DNA of 64,000 bases from Limnohabitans parvus II-B4 (lineage in GTDB: Bacteria; Pseudomonadota; Gammaproteobacteria; Burkholderiales; Burkholderiaceae_C). Where the stretch lies: the NCBI RefSeq assembly GCF_003063455.1, contig NZ_NESN01000002.1, forward strand, positions 1 through 64,000. Direction: 5' to 3'. Made by a program: the position numbers and the translations under genes. The notes under the pieces are model-generated. The model had not been told where the DNA came from, ran no database searches, and worked only from the letters and a program-made list of their open reading frames with translations. Shown piece after piece: positions 21,001-25,702 of the stretch; within the stretch, counting starts at the first letter, position 1; each line of letters starts with the position of its first letter.

Positions 21001-23890
21001 AGCCTGCGTTGATGGTGCTGGCCTTGATGTAAACGGCCAGGTTGGAGGTGTTGGCAAAGTTGGCGCTCTGACCCCGCAGACTGATGTTACCGCCACCGGA
21101 GTTCAGCGTCGTTCCACTGCTGATGTCGATCCCGTTGGTGAATGAACCGTTGGCCGCACCGGTTGCATAGCCCACCATCGGATCGGTGGTGCCTCCCCCC
21201 ATGGTGATGGCTCCACCGCCAGAGGTGACACTCACACCCGACCCGATTCGGATGTAACCCGATGCGCCCCCCGCATTCGACCAGTAGGTAACGGCCCCAC
21301 CGCCTGTTGCGATGCTGGTGTTGGCTGCCTGGATGATGTGGCTGGTGGCCTTGAGCGAGGCACTTCCACCGTTGGTGGTGATGCTGCCGTTGATGTTGAG
21401 GTTGCCGGTCACGTTCAAAGACACGGCCCCCGTGGTGCTCAAGCCGTTGGCATTGACGGCCAGGTTTTGGGCATTGGACAGCGAGAGGGTGCTGACGTTG
21501 CTGGCCTGGAGGTTGTTGATGTAATTGTTTGCTGCAGTGAGGTTGACAGCGGGTTTGCTCGTTCCACCGTTAGATGAGCCCAAAATCAATGTACCTACAT
21601 TGAGGCTGGCACTCTCTGTAGACCCCTGAGAGATACTGGTTCCAGCCAATAACTCGAGCCTTCCATTTGGCAAATTGATCAACTTATTGCCAGTGGAATT
21701 ATTTAGGAAAATTGACGTTCCAGCTTCAAGCGTCAACTGATTTGTTGTTGTTGAATTAATGTAGTAATTGGTAATTCCTGAGCCTTGCCAACCGTTGACA
21801 TCAATAAGTCCTGTAGCCAACACCTTGACATTCCCTGAATTAAGGGCGGTCACTATCGTGCTGGTTTTGAGAGTGGTCACCCCTGGATAGGAAATACCAT
21901 CAACGACTGGACCTCTATAGCGGGTGTCAACGCCATTCTCAATGATGGGTGCCGATGGATCGGCTGTTCTAGCGGTGTAAGTGGTGGTGCCAGTAATTGA
22001 ATAGTTAAAGCCCACCCAGTCTGGGGTGATGATCAACAAATGCTCTGGATCCAAAAGCCACAAGCCGTCTTGTCCTGATGCCGCTTTGGTTGAGACAGAA
22101 ATGTTGTCGCCTATGTCGAGCCATTTGCCAGAGGTCTCCACCTGCCCACCATCGCCGCCGTTCGCACCGCCTTTGGCCAGGATGCGGCCTTGCGCTGCAG
22201 TCACCGAATCGGCTTTGCGAATGTCACTCCACAGCACCACCGTGCCGCCTTTGCCTTGGTCGGTGGCGCTGGCGTCGATCAACACGTCTTGGCCCATGGT
22301 CACGGTGTTGGCCTGGGGCAAGTCGCCCGTGCCTTGCCAACCGCCACCCACGTACACCTCACCGCCGCCGCTGTAGCCGGTGGTATCAATGCGTGTACTG
22401 TCCTGCAACAGCAGAGTGTTACCCGTGATGGTCACCAGCCCCCCCCGACCACGTCGGCTGTTGGCGCTGATCAGGCTGTTGCCGTTGATCAGTACCTTGG
22501 GGGCTTCAGGAGCTGGAGTCAACGGCTCCAGTGGCGTAGCCGGTGTGCTGGGCGTGGCACGTATGTGCACTTGCCCACCTCGGGTGTCGCCGTCGACCTG
22601 TACGGTGCTGCTTGTGACCGTCACATCGCGGCCTTGCACAACAGTCGACCCACCGGCGCCAGCGTTGCTGCTGGCCGAGACTGTGGCGCCGTCCATTTGC
22701 AAGGTGTGGGTTGACTCGATACGCACCTCGCCACCATGGGTAGCACCATCTGCTAGCACTTGCGAAAGAGGTGCCAGCGTCATGCTTGCGGGTGACGTTG
22801 GTATTGCGGCGCTGCTCGCTTGCAGAAGCACTTTGCCGCCTGGCCCTTGGGTGCTGGAGACATCGATGACGCCCGCGTTTTCAATGCGGTGCGCCTGAAT
22901 GTGCACCTCACCACCTTGCGTTGCACCTTTGGCATTGAGCACGCTGGTGCTGGTCAATTGCACCTTGCCGCTTTGCAGCAAGATGCGCCCGCCCTGACGG
23001 GTCAGGCTGTTGGCATTCAGTTGCCCACTGTTGATGATTTGGCCGGTCAAAGCATCCATGGCCGTGGCGCTGAGGATGATCAGGCCATCGGGTGCATGGA
23101 CTGCCGTTTTGTTTTCGACCAATGTCGCGATCAGGCTGGGGCTGACCGTGATGCTGGCCAATTTGCTGGAAGGGTCAAAGTTAAGGCTCACAGCTTCTGC
23201 CCCCGCCATGACGACGGTGCCTTGCTGCGCCACGATCAAGCCTTCGTTGCGCACCTGCGGTGCCAACAGCGCCACATAACCATTGAGTGCAGTGCGAATG
23301 GTGCCTTCATTGACCACAGCACCAGTAGCGCCATTGCGCGAGAAGTCGGATTTGCCCGCCATGAAGTTGGCGTCACTTTGGCTCATGGTGGTGGCGGTCA
23401 CAGCCCCCACATCCAGCACAGCGCTCTTGCCAAAATACACGCCTGCCGGGTTGATTAACGTGACTTGGCCGGGCGCGTTGATCTTGCCAAAAATCTGGCT
23501 GGGGTTGGCGTCGCGCACACGGTTCAACGTGGCCGCTTGTGCGTTGGGTTGGTTGAAGTTGACAGTGCCGCCCGAACCAACGTTGAAGGTGCCCCAATTG
23601 ATCACCGCACGTTGCGAGCTTTGGTCAATGTTGAGCACGGGTGCTGTGGCTGTGCCCGCTCTGCCAATTTGTGCAATGCCCGCCGCCACCTGCCCTTGTG
23701 CGGGCAACTCGACAGGAGCTGGCGGTCCGGCGGCGGCCAACTCCAACTGCGCGGCCATCCCCAAAACAGCAGCCAGCTTGGCCATTTTTTTAACAAGCGA
23801 ACTGCGTTTTCCGCACGAACGGGCGGTCTCCGCCACCACCGTCCAAGTGGCGGTGACTTCGTTGAAGATGACGCGGTAAACCTTGTTCAC
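1..23890 (-). CDS. Giant two-partner-secretion exoprotein (TpsA, filamentous-haemagglutinin-like adhesin), 3' end outside window
   Basis: Predicted secreted beta-helical adhesin exported by the TpsB just upstream. I chose a GTG start at 23890 because the first residues (MNKVYRVIFNEVTATW) match the extended signal peptide region of type V secretion proteins, followed by a hydrophobic stretch ending in Ala residues. A haemagglutination-type TPS domain follows (about 23,700-23,250), with the family hallmarks NWGTFNVG and INPAGVYFG. The rest is Gly/Ala/Thr/Ser/Asn-rich repeat sequence with many autotransporter-associated beta-strand repeats of the type GTLTLSGxNTYTG (for example near 17,500, 13,500, 12,850 and 9,700). 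I checked the frame at 23,890, 10,022 and 2 and it is the same, so at least 7,963 codons are open; a few tandem repeats cross the left edge. Cysteine is nearly absent. No C-terminal domain is visible because the gene leaves the window. Confidence 0.93.
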   Translation of the reverse strand, partial: MNKVYRVIFNEVTATWTVVAETARSCGKRSSLVKKMAKLAAVLGMAAQLELAAAGPPAPVELPAQGQVAAGIAQIGRAGTATAPVLNIDQSSQRAVINWGTFNVGSGGTVNFNQPNAQAATLNRVRDANPSQIFGKINAPGQVTLINPAGVYFGKSAVLDVGAVTATTMSQSDANFMAGKSDFSRNGATGAVVNEGTIRTALNGYVALLAPQVRNEGLIVAQQGTVVMAGAEAVSLNFDPSSKLASITVSPSLIATLVENKTAVHAPDGLIILSATAMDALTGQIINSGQLNANSLTRQGGRILLQSGKVQLTSTSVLNAKGATQGGEVHIQAHRIENAGVIDVSSTQGPGGKVLLQASSAAIPTSPASMTLAPLSQVLADGATHGGEVRIESTHTLQMDGATVSASSNAGAGGSTVVQGRDVTVTSSTVQVDGDTRGGQVHIRATPSTPATPLEPLTPAPEAPKVLINGNSLISANSRRGRGGLVTITGNTLLLQDSTRIDTTGYSGGGEVYVGGGWQGTGDLPQANTVTMGQDVLIDASATDQGKGGTVVLWSDIRKADSVTAAQGRILAKGGANGGDGGQVETSGKWLDIGDNISVSTKAASGQDGLWLLDPEHLLIITPDWVGFNYSITGTTTYTARTADPSAPIIENGVDTRYRGPVVDGISYPGVTTLKTSTIVTALNSGNVKVLATGLIDVNGWQGSGITNYYINSTTTNQLTLEAGTSIFLNNSTGNKLINLPNGRLELLAGTSISQGSTESASLNVGTLILGSSNGGTSKPAVNLTAANNYINNLQASNVSTLSLSNAQNLAVNANGLSTTGAVSLNVTGNLNINGSITTNGGSASLKATSHIIQAANTSIATGGGAVTYWSNAGGASGYIRIGSGVSVTSGGGAITMGGGTTDPMVGYATGAANGSFTNGIDISSGTTLNSGGGNISLRGQSANFANTSNLAVYIKASTINAGSGKVYIEGVGFGTGTANVQGVTIEATSTITSSNTASDAIRLVGNTGSSNAHSSLAVNLGGTTLAATGAGGGIIIEGTAGIGTIFDHAIDLGNVSLLSASGPILVVANNAALSGTDNAHLNFWGGNVFGSQAGSSITSSTANITLRADGLRVAGTNNFNSSGAVTIESVGNSFTSAVSTMGLSFGTTLSSLTIGKPNNTANIFVDGSVSVAGPISITGGNLFLAGDLTSTAGGNLSLQGTGEVTLVGNASTTGSFSVTAGSANSFVMGMNYSTGVGSTISAGQGVTITAGTTNLAGNVTTAGANISVTGNLQVANLSASPVTFDSGGGNIGFTSGVVSGFSGTLADYAILSLNRSKSFTGMNATISGITGSNHVLYSFTQTGNSAFYRPYGVSAVDYLVVGGGGGGGTSVWGSTTGGGGGGGGVADGVNLSLTESSLGVLVGSGGALGNQGGDSAFGTILVGGGGSGGNTGVNNATAGTGGAGYAAGGGGGGAGWNIFTTRAGGSGSQRSGGSGRSTSTAGWGGAGGGATGNAQDGWNQNTVAGAGFASSITGTSVTYGMGGRPIDAATANSGGGGGAQSYATTPNGANGIVVLRHSMANATRAAGSALSVVSGGGAISLNSNTTNTTLSSNLTLSGPATISSNLFIGADNLTITSGSGGVTFSGAINSDAASTPRNLSVTATGGSITLGGSVGTTNALDSFLLSASEVVLPNANSSWVAREDIVVNAPIRHTGAANVTATLTAGDDIYLNGAVSATSTGRLSLALTGARYGGVIALEGDVTTGGGSLSATADTISFQATSNQTIDTSLSGGTGGAITLNNVSNTDTQVLLGVLNGGSAGTLTLNTGGGAVSVTGTVNSAASVQRQTVIGAGLGGWSSTAAYDTGYAEWGTVIGPFANGGAVTRTLDFSGAGRNITFDVYRLESWDGELIQFSVGASVIGSHSLIESTTLTAPTSATTVASGYAVTLAPSGSVLSGDFGSARTDQTWRSQKLNVSINTPSLSSSTLRVDSTLNSGWADEGWGIRNFLVRDLASSYAGNAALTVNAGAGAVGFSGGVGQTKTLGALQLNSTGTTTLGAAVTAASLSTNTGGSLRLSGPSVTTTGAQTYAEDLVLTGNVTMSGSAITATGAINLQANRLTLSTNTSHEIAGVISGTGGAITKEGSGVLTLSGDNTFTGGVTVSAGTVRAGANSVSTTSGAMGTGAVTVQSGAVIDLNGRTVANALNITGTGIGNTGVLINSNADAATASGAVTVAANSTLGGTGAMTLSGVVSASTHTVTFANAASFTANNAGNSIQNIVISNSALTLRTNQSLSVAASSLSGATTLQTMAANRDITISGAITNNLDGNSLTLMASKDIAFSSSVTGSSGKSLSVYAYSDTDNSSAGGIRFGSFISTWGGHVVLAGGTNDTTSSCAGTFSCTAGFASQGISNIGIFLTGASQYIQAGGGNITMRGLGNPTGSSTGDGILFENSGGVTTSGTGTITLTAIATGVWNGIRVNSTTISTGSGDISITGNSNSTGSFSGVRLHGSTAVSTTGRVNISGVGGSANYGVWVVDTASISAGGDVTINGQNATRNWGVVLESSGTIQSTAGNISVTGVGSSGVYLNITSLVAANNASTPTSGGSISINGTGSSGYGLQQASGAMTAFGSITATVSSTGMRASYFGGTGVNRAVGDISITSTSTSGNNWGMYVETNKVFQTTAGNIAITASGQAGAYIYGKLIAANSEANPTSGGTITINASGTSSYALQLYGSTVIAHGAINITAANTSTHHSFRHEGAAGIIRSNGDITIQAGNTTGNTGTWGLVLDSGASMQSVGGNIAITARGSYGGLYIEDNGTIVAGNHFSAPTSGGNLTINATGVTGHGTQIVAGSLVANATINFTSTGGDEGATIYGTGLFRANGNITIASTSTSTSDWGLYLDSSRLIQSTGGDVSITTNGGWGLYIAGGGIVAGNSTTEPTSGGNITINSTASNGYGSQIINGSLVANGTINLTSRGALEGAYIYGTGLFRANGDITINATSTTTGNWAWYQDNSRFVQSTGGNISITARGGYGIYVNGGGIVAGNSTTAPTAGGSITINSTTTGSNAGGAGFRMNSDNTAVLAYGDINVCANGASAGMNNAAGNAYGVAMWGYQQVIRSFNGNLTMTGYANFSTGIDGPSGGITVHNSTNTLRAKGDIMLKGVSMQGIGLYLTVVDGGSTTQGVRSDTGNIVMDGLNNNTSFGATYIRLPIVASAGSIYISGAGGLNGIRQDAWQGAITASGDINLVGYARSSDGLYFSVGGITSTGGNVTMSGYTPATNAASDYGIYSAASSVSAANGSVIFQGAKINSASTGNGLFANAASNTTGGLIDPIYALADAANPAFGPSKGIKWLGNITANTSTGYIQIHSKAPEITGNMTAYGLALLGTNQSYSLTGTGSISAITASLGTGSLTYSNSGTLTIGSFGGVSGITAGTVTLTAGGLLGSNNISATGGTITINPATGSHDYSGVISGAVGLTKSGNGTQILSGANTYSGATNITGGVLRVTHSDGLGSSAGGTTISGGAALELTGGITLADALSLSGTGVSNNGAVRSVSGANTLTGNITLAAAAEIQVDAGTLSIAPTAGNAFTGAFALTTQTDGNLTIAGVMATGTGSLTKTGAANLFLTANNSFTGNTTVSTGALYLGNNTAAGSLAGAIVNNTSVWIHRSDNVTMGNAISGTGSLTKMGSNTLTLTASNTYSGTTTINAGTLVLQNDAANPTSKTIAGTGALRIESAANSFTSAFSTSGWNFGSTLSGLTIGKSTNTTNITLGSALSVTGPISVFGGKIELSNDLTVSTNDQLRLIASKDIVASSGVDISTQGGNIVLSSNSDGAAGGAILMTGATLRSYGGSITLGGGTDGSGYAEGSAEGAVGQRYRGLWLDQTTIDASGSSANGNVAIRGRGWQGADWVSSAAADYAIGVDVVTNTVIKTGGAGTVLIDGIGGKNNRGDSHGVGINFFNGPQIHTDSGAITLGGSAGTGTARERAGILMDGGATASIYSSSGAITITGVAAVNDPGIKFNAGVNLGWNGVSGNTTGAITLNANAMSLGSGLSLRTSGALTIQSVGDSFTSAFSTSGWSLGNNLGSLTIGKTTNTSAISLANAITMAGPMTVYGGVVNVNANLNTSAGAGAGDLLIKASGDISLQASRSITTAGGDVVLWANSDGETTGGGIFAYSGVNISTGGGHLWMGGGSGNASWNGLTVGDGYAVSGTTISAPLTANAVASNFDRPAVFLQGTMLSTANGDVYIAGRTTTSRGFLTTGNVSINAGAGKVKIEAIAVTGGAGAGTGWHDATSTFTVTSTNAAADAIVWRSDASGSSTSGLGGEGFGMAGTNSLIASNGGGVSFTSRGSSTGSDGIRLGYLQDQGGTLNLLANSGAISLNTGSSAINFANNLTDTFIGFRSGSAVTASTSNVSIISDNVSIAGNLNINTTGALTVAPTAGNSFSSTFNTAFLRYSSGITGLTIGHASNTGNITIGSAATVAGPITLWGGAVALNGVLTTTNASTGDISIRTSGLTGSSGMSLANGRTLTVTQSGTSTYSGAVGGTGVSFSKAGAGNLTLSAAQTFTGAMSVGAGTLTNGVVNLLTDGTALTVENNATWSLNGFADTVGSIAGPGNISLGSATLTAGGSHANTTFGGVMSGTGGFTKTGTGTLTLSGVNTFTGATRISAGTLKSAAINALSNSTAVTVEANGTWDLDGYADTVGSIAGSGQILLGSATLTAGGNGTSTSFGGVISGAGGLTKAGSGVLTLSGQNTYQGGTLVSAGTLAVGHALALGDSSSGTSVASGAALDLLGVDVQGEVLTLAGGTLKDATSSWAGAITLTANSFFDVGSGDTLTVSGVISESGGAFGLTKSGAGTLVLSGDNTLSGASTVSQGLAQVGHARAWGTGAVTVSNAAALDLAGYSIANALTVAGTGVSDSGVLYNSASTAAGVTGAITLSAASTFKNQGQLTLGAINGAAALTLQNTGAVVLNGAVGGSTALSSLTVAGPVTVAADVRTTGTQAYTGAVTLSGGARTLTGLTIHTQSTLAGGGNALTLSGAADVDGAYTGLSSLSVSGASNLGADVTTTGTQTYTGAVTLSGGARTLTGSSINNRSTLAGGNNALTITGDADIDGAFSGISQLSVSGATNIGANVTTTGTQTYTGAVILSGGARTLTGSTINTQSTLDGGTNALTITGAVDVDGHATNLASLSVSGAADLGGNITSSGVQTYSGAVNLSGGDRTLTGTTINTQSTLAGGGNALTITGAADIDGAVTGVTNLSVSGTSNIGANVTTSGIQTYTGVVTLSGGDRTLTGSTINTQSTLAGGGNALTITGAADIDGAVTGVTNLSVSGTSNIGANVTTSGTQTYSGSVTVSAASTLATTNSNVTLGGSLTLAENLTINTGAGAGDIVLTDTVDGAKALSLSAGTGAITLSGAVGQTTRLGVLTLNSTGNTTLAQAVKAASLVSNAGGTMLINGGSVDTTGTQSYGDAITLGADTTLTGTTINTQSTLAGGGNALTITGAADIDGAVTGVTNLSVSGTSNIGANVTTSGTQTYSGSVTVSAASTLATTNSNVTLGGSLTLAENLTINTGADAGDIVLTGAVDGAKALSLSAGTGAITLSGAVGQTTRLGVLTLNSTGTTTLAQAVKAASLASNAGGTMLINGGSVDTTGTQSYGDAITLGADTTLTGTTINTQSTLAGGGNALTITGAADIDGTVTGVTNLSVSGTSNIGANVTTSGTQTYTGAVTLSGGDRTLKGSTINTQSTLAGGGNALTITGAADIDGAVTGVTNLSVSGTSNIGANVTTSGTQTYTGAVTLSGGDRMLTGTTINTQSTLAGGGNALTITGAADIDGTFSGVTNLSVSGTSNIGANVTSTGTQIYAGAVTLSGGDRTLAGATVNTQSTLAGGNNALIITGAADIDGALSGLTNLSVAGASNIGANVTTSGTQTYTGAVTVSAASTLSTTNNHVNFGSSLNLGDNLTVNTGAGAGDIVVTGAVEGAKALTLNAGTGAITLSGAVGQTTRLGVLALNSSGVTTLAQAVKAASLTSNAGGTLLINGGSVDTTSTQSYGDAITLGADSTLTGSTVNTQSTLAGGGNALTITGAADIDGVFSGLTNLSVSGTSNIGANVTTTGTQTYAGAVTLSGGDRTLAGSTINTQSTVAGGGNALTITGAADIDGSISGLTNLSVSGTSNIGANVTTTGTQTYAGAVTLSGGDRTLAGSTVNTQSTLAGGGNALIITGDADIDGAISGITNLSVSGTTNIGANITTSGTQTYTGAATLSSNAELAGSGITLAAVALQSGANAYTLSINNTDDDSKIDGVVSGTGSLVKKGAGTLSLNGDNTYSGTTDVNAGTLKLGHSQALGATASGSGTTVGAGGTLDLNELSVQESVTVAGGRILNGVLGGDMTLTADSTIEAGAGSSLTLSGDITGSFGLTFSGAGVITLSGNNSFTGETTISSGTVVVASNTGLGSAAGGTTLASGATLDLAGVTVAGESLVLQGGTLKDATSSWGGTILMTADSTFDIAQGDTLTVTGAISGAGRLTKTSAGILVLSHAANTYEGGTTVSGGVLKVSADRNLGAVPGAVNAHNITLNGGTLQATVDMTLSALRGITMTGNSTFSTDASVSVNYAGVIAGSAGLTKSGSGSLVLTGTNTHTGSMTVAGGALQLGNGTTGALAEASNIVIDAGGKLILNRSNDFTLANVISGAGALQQSGSGTATLTGNNSNFTGSTTLAAGVLNAGQANALGSNSTGTVLFDGGALQYSADNQVDYSARISTAANQNIKIDTNGQAVTLAAGLSGSGSTLTKLGSGTLTLSGANTYSGDTTVSAGTLKVTDTLADATDVVVASGATYRAEATDTIASLSGAGGTVLASGVTLTTGNANNQSISGVISGAGALTKVGSGTLTLSGANTYAGDTNISAGSLKVAGTLSDATDVAVASGATYRAEATDTIASLSGAGGTVLASGVTLTTGNANNQSISGVISGAGALTKVGSGTLSLTGANTMTGVVSIEAGTLVADHSAGQALETAAKVQVSAGAVLSVGTPSAGTTTLQSLAGAGDVVVGADQRLKVTAGLASDDFSGVISGGSGSGGLEVAGGTLTLTGVNTYTGNTAITGGAILKIMGAGSIAASGAVQVSGSNGAVLDMAGASAGVTLNNFSSASSLTGSVLLGSNTLTLNTTGSRDLALVVSGTGGLSKTGAGTLTMSAANTYSGDTTVAAGTLVLTGALNNATDVTLSGTSVWDLRASQSVASLSMASGSRITRGAGTSALTVTGQSTLANSVTTSGTQTYQGAVTLAAATTLAGSTIHTQSTLAGGGNALIITGAADIDGAFSGITALSISGTSNLGANVTTTGTQTYAGAVTLSGGDRTLAGSVINTQSTLAGGNNALTITGNADINAAFTGLTALSISGTSNLGANVTTMGTQTYTGAVTLSGGDRTLSGSVINTQSTLAGGNNALTITGAADIDGAVTDITNLSVSGTSNLGANVTTTGTQTFAGAVTLSGGDRTLVGSVINTQSTLAGGGNALTITGAADIDGAVTGLTNLSVSGTSNLGANVTTTGTQTYTGAVTLSGGNRTLAGSTVNTQGTVAGGNNALTITGDADIDGSFTGLTALSISGTTNLGANVTTSGTQTYAGAVTLSGGDRTLVGSTINTQSTLAGGNNALTITGASDIDGAFTGITNLSVSGTSNIGANVTTTGTQTYTGAVTLSGGDRTLAGSTINTQSTVAGGGNALTITGAGDIDGAFTGITNLSVSGTSNIGANVTTTGTQTYAGAVTLSGGDRTLAGSTVNTQSTLAGGGNALTITGDADIDGAFSGLTTLSVSGTSNIGANVTTTVTQTYAGAVTLSGGDRTLAGSIINTQSTLAGGGNALTITGAADIDGAFSGLTNLSVSGASNIGANVTTTGTQTYAGAVTLSGGDRTLTGSTINTQSTLAGGGNALTITGAADIDGAFTGITNLSVSGTTNIGANITTSGTQTYVGAVTLSGGDRTL
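47..2117 (-). repeat. 207-bp (69-aa) tandem repeats, block A, about ten copies
   Basis: Ten consecutive units with an exact 207-bp period lie inside the giant adhesin gene, with unit boundaries near 51, 258, 465, 672, 879, 1086, 1293, 1500, 1707 and 1914. Each encodes a 69-residue module with the core TQTYTGAVTLSGG, then STLAGGGNALTITGAADIDG and LSVSGTSNIGANVTT. Units differ by scattered substitutions. Position 1 lies inside a further unit, so the array continues beyond the window. The module probably forms several rungs of a beta-helix. Confidence 0.93.
2968..3795 (-). repeat. 276-bp (92-aa) tandem repeat, two near-identical copies and one diverged copy
   Basis: Units start at 2968, 3244 and 3520, with an exact 276-bp spacing. 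The first about 180 bp of units one and two differ at only a few positions; the third keeps the period but has diverged. Each unit encodes an autotransporter-associated beta-strand repeat plus spacer. The near-identity suggests a recent in-frame duplication. Confidence 0.85.
5165..8930 (-). repeat. 207-bp repeats, block B, with three 360-bp interrupting units
   Basis: The 69-residue module of block A returns here about 13 times: at 5169, 5376, 5583; 6147, 6354, 6561, 6768; 7332; and 7896, 8103, 8310, 8517, 8724. A different 120-residue unit interrupts it three times (5787-6146, 6972-7331, 7536-7895). The module just before each interruption is one codon shorter (204 bp). Units around 6561-8309 are almost identical to one another. 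Units at 5169-5580 are closer to units at 51-880 in block A than to their neighbours, which suggests exchange between the blocks. Confidence 0.9.
6972..8099 (-). repeat. 564-bp near-perfect tandem duplication
   Basis: The segments 6972-7535 and 7536-8099 are two copies of one 564-bp composite, a 360-bp interrupter plus a 207-type module. They differ at only a handful of positions. The length is a multiple of three, so the frame of the adhesin is kept. It looks like one of the most recent expansions in the gene. Confidence 0.88.
14560..16350 (-). repeat. Imperfect 333-345-bp tandem repeats, five copies
   Basis: Using the conserved QSTGG or QTTAG codons as an anchor, repeats occur at 16244, 15908, 15563, 15224 and 14891. 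The spacings are 336, 345, 339 and 333 bp (111-115 residues). A typical unit reads QSTGGNISITARGGYGIYV, then a GIVAGNSTT segment and a GLFRANGDITI segment. A sixth, strongly diverged copy may precede 14,600. All spacings are multiples of three. Confidence 0.87.
17910..18430 (-). other. Non-repetitive insert in the adhesin, possible beta-sandwich domain
   Basis: About 170 residues inside the giant adhesin break the Gly/Thr/Ser repeat style. They are rich in Trp, Tyr, Arg and Asp (segments such as AEWGTVIGPFANGG, DVYRLESWDGELIQF and SGWADEGWGIRNFLV). The order FDVY..LESWDGE..QFSVG resembles the strand pattern of jelly-roll or lectin-like domains found in other large secreted proteins. The assignment to a fold is inference; the compositional break is directly visible. 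Confidence 0.55.
19230..19925 (-). other. Glycine-rich domain within the adhesin
   Basis: This part encodes a compact module with poly-glycine runs (YLVVGGGGGGG, YAAGGGGGGAGW, NSGGGGGAQSY), ending in NGIVVLRH. The pattern YLVVGGGGGG, glycine clusters, then GIVVLR matches the glycine-rich domain known from tail-fibre-like and adhesin proteins. On the plus strand it appears as runs of ccgccgccg around 19,530-19,560 and 19,735-19,805. It may be a displayed tip or binding module set into the beta-helix. Confidence 0.7.
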
Positions 23891-23902
23891 TGTCTTTTCT
23901 AT

Positions 23903-25702
23903 TTAGAAAGGAATGCTGGCGGTCAGCCAAACACGGTTGAGACGAAGGGTGCCGTCGTTGTCTTTGCCCTCTGAAGTGGGCCGCGGATTAGGTGACACGC
24001 GACGTGATACGGTGGCCTTGACCTCCGCACCTGAAACAAAACGGTACGTGACAGACACCCCGCGACCGTGCAGCATGAGCTCATTGCTCTGATCATTGAG
24101 CAGCGTGGTGCCATCTGCACGGACTGGGACCTTGAACTGGGTCACACGTCCATAGTCATAGAACAATGTGGTTTGCCACTGTGCACTCCAGTCGCGACGC
24201 AGTTCCAGCGTGGCAGTGACGCCAGTGCTGCCTCCTGCCTCGCTGTTGGGGAAGGCACGCACACCCGATGCGCCACCCAAATAAAGCTTTTCTGAAGAGT
24301 CCAGATTTTTGCTAGCCCATTGCTTGGAAGCAGCCATGAAAATGGAGTGCTTGCCATCAATGAACTGCAATCGGGAAACGGTTAAGCGCATTTTTTCGAA
24401 ATCGCCTTGCGTTCGCGCCTCTGTTGCATCCATTGAAGCTGGGCCAGAAGGCCCCAGGTTCACCGAGCCACGCGTATGCACAAGGCCCGCTAAGTTGTTG
24501 CCACCACCCCATAGGCCATCCATGTGACTTAAGTTCAAGGCCATCGTGCGGCTGTGCACTTGGGTGCGACGCACCACACCCAATGTGCCAGGCACCTCTA
24601 AGTCAGACTTATCCACCGCATTGCGGTACTCCAAACCCAAGTCCAAACTCAAATTGGTGTTGCTTGTTCTCAGCCAAGGGCCGAGCAGATGCAGGCCATA
24701 CACATCGCTGAAGCCTTCAGGTCGCAGACGTGCTCCATCTGGTTTGTACTTATCCAGAATGCGGTAATTCATGCGACTGACTTCGGCATTGAAGGACAGG
24801 CCTCGCCATTCTTCAATGCCCACGGGGGTGCTAACGGCCGCTCGCACATAGGTGCTGCCCGTATTTTTGCTCGCAGAAAATGAGAATTGCTCTCCCGTGC
24901 CAAAGGGTGAGTTGACTTGCAACTGCGTATTCAAACGTACGATGCCCGTGGATCGGCTGCCCATGTTGTCGGTACTGCCCTGGCCGACCAACAAAGGCGT
25001 ATTCTCGACCTTCACAAGCAGATCTGAAGTGCCGGGCAGCCCCCCCGCCTGCAAGCTGCCAGATACGGACACACCAGGCAAATCGCCAGCCACCAACAGT
25101 GCCCAATCCATGTCGTTGAACTGAATGGCTTGTCCAAGCTGCATGCGGTTTTGAATCAACGACTGGACGCGACGACGCACCATGTCACCCAATTGCGCCT
25201 GGGTCTCTTGAACCTGCAAGATCACTCGGCCTAACTTGCCCTCGATCACCGTGATAGCCACATGACCTTCAGAGACATCTTGGTCTGGCAAGACTGCTTG
25301 TGCCAGCCACCCTTGATCGCGATAAAGCAAGGAGATCTGGGCCACCGCTTGCTGCAACTGCGCGAGGCTGACGTGTTTGCCCAACCAAGGTGCCAACATG
25401 GCCTCAATCTGAGACGTGCTGACCAAGGTGTTGCCTGAAACAACAATGGCTTTGAACAGGAAGGTTTCTTCTCCTGGTGTGGCAACTGAAGGCGGCACAG
25501 GTTGGGCGACTGGCGGCACCAACTTGGGCAAAGTGGGCGCGGCTTCTGGCCTCAAAGACGGGTCGGTTTGCAGTTGCTGCATCAGCTGACCCGCACGATC
25601 AGGCGGGTACTGTAGTACTTGCGCGACTCCAGCTTGAGCAGACCCCAGCAAAATCAAAACCGCAAAATACTTTCGACAAAAATATAGGCACAATATTCGC
25701 AT
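23903..25702 (-). CDS. TpsB outer-membrane transporter, ShlB/FhaC/HecB family
   Basis: A 599-residue pore protein predicted to export the giant adhesin across the outer membrane. An N-terminal signal peptide (hydrophobic core about 12-26) is followed by a Pro-rich linker. A POTRA region lies at about 80-155 (FKAIVVSGNTLVSTSQIEAM, then GHVAITVIEGKLG). A second POTRA-like part and a C-terminal ShlB-type 16-strand barrel end in SIPF, with a terminal Phe as usual for outer-membrane proteins. The adhesin GTG lies 12 bp after its stop, so the pair is surely co-transcribed. The ATG start is uncertain: the only good Shine-Dalgarno match (AAGGAG at 25733-25728) is 25 nt upstream, and an inverted repeat covers the start. 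Confidence 0.93.
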   Translation of the reverse strand: MRILCLYFCRKYFAVLILLGSAQAGVAQVLQYPPDRAGQLMQQLQTDPSLRPEAAPTLPKLVPPVAQPVPPSVATPGEETFLFKAIVVSGNTLVSTSQIEAMLAPWLGKHVSLAQLQQAVAQISLLYRDQGWLAQAVLPDQDVSEGHVAITVIEGKLGRVILQVQETQAQLGDMVRRRVQSLIQNRMQLGQAIQFNDMDWALLVAGDLPGVSVSGSLQAGGLPGTSDLLVKVENTPLLVGQGSTDNMGSRSTGIVRLNTQLQVNSPFGTGEQFSFSASKNTGSTYVRAAVSTPVGIEEWRGLSFNAEVSRMNYRILDKYKPDGARLRPEGFSDVYGLHLLGPWLRTSNTNLSLDLGLEYRNAVDKSDLEVPGTLGVVRRTQVHSRTMALNLSHMDGLWGGGNNLAGLVHTRGSVNLGPSGPASMDATEARTQGDFEKMRLTVSRLQFIDGKHSIFMAASKQWASKNLDSSEKLYLGGASGVRAFPNSEAGGSTGVTATLELRRDWSAQWQTTLFYDYGRVTQFKVPVRADGTTLLNDQSNELMLHGRGVSVTYRFVSGAEVKATVSRRVSPNPRPTSEGKDNDGTLRLNRVWLTASIPF

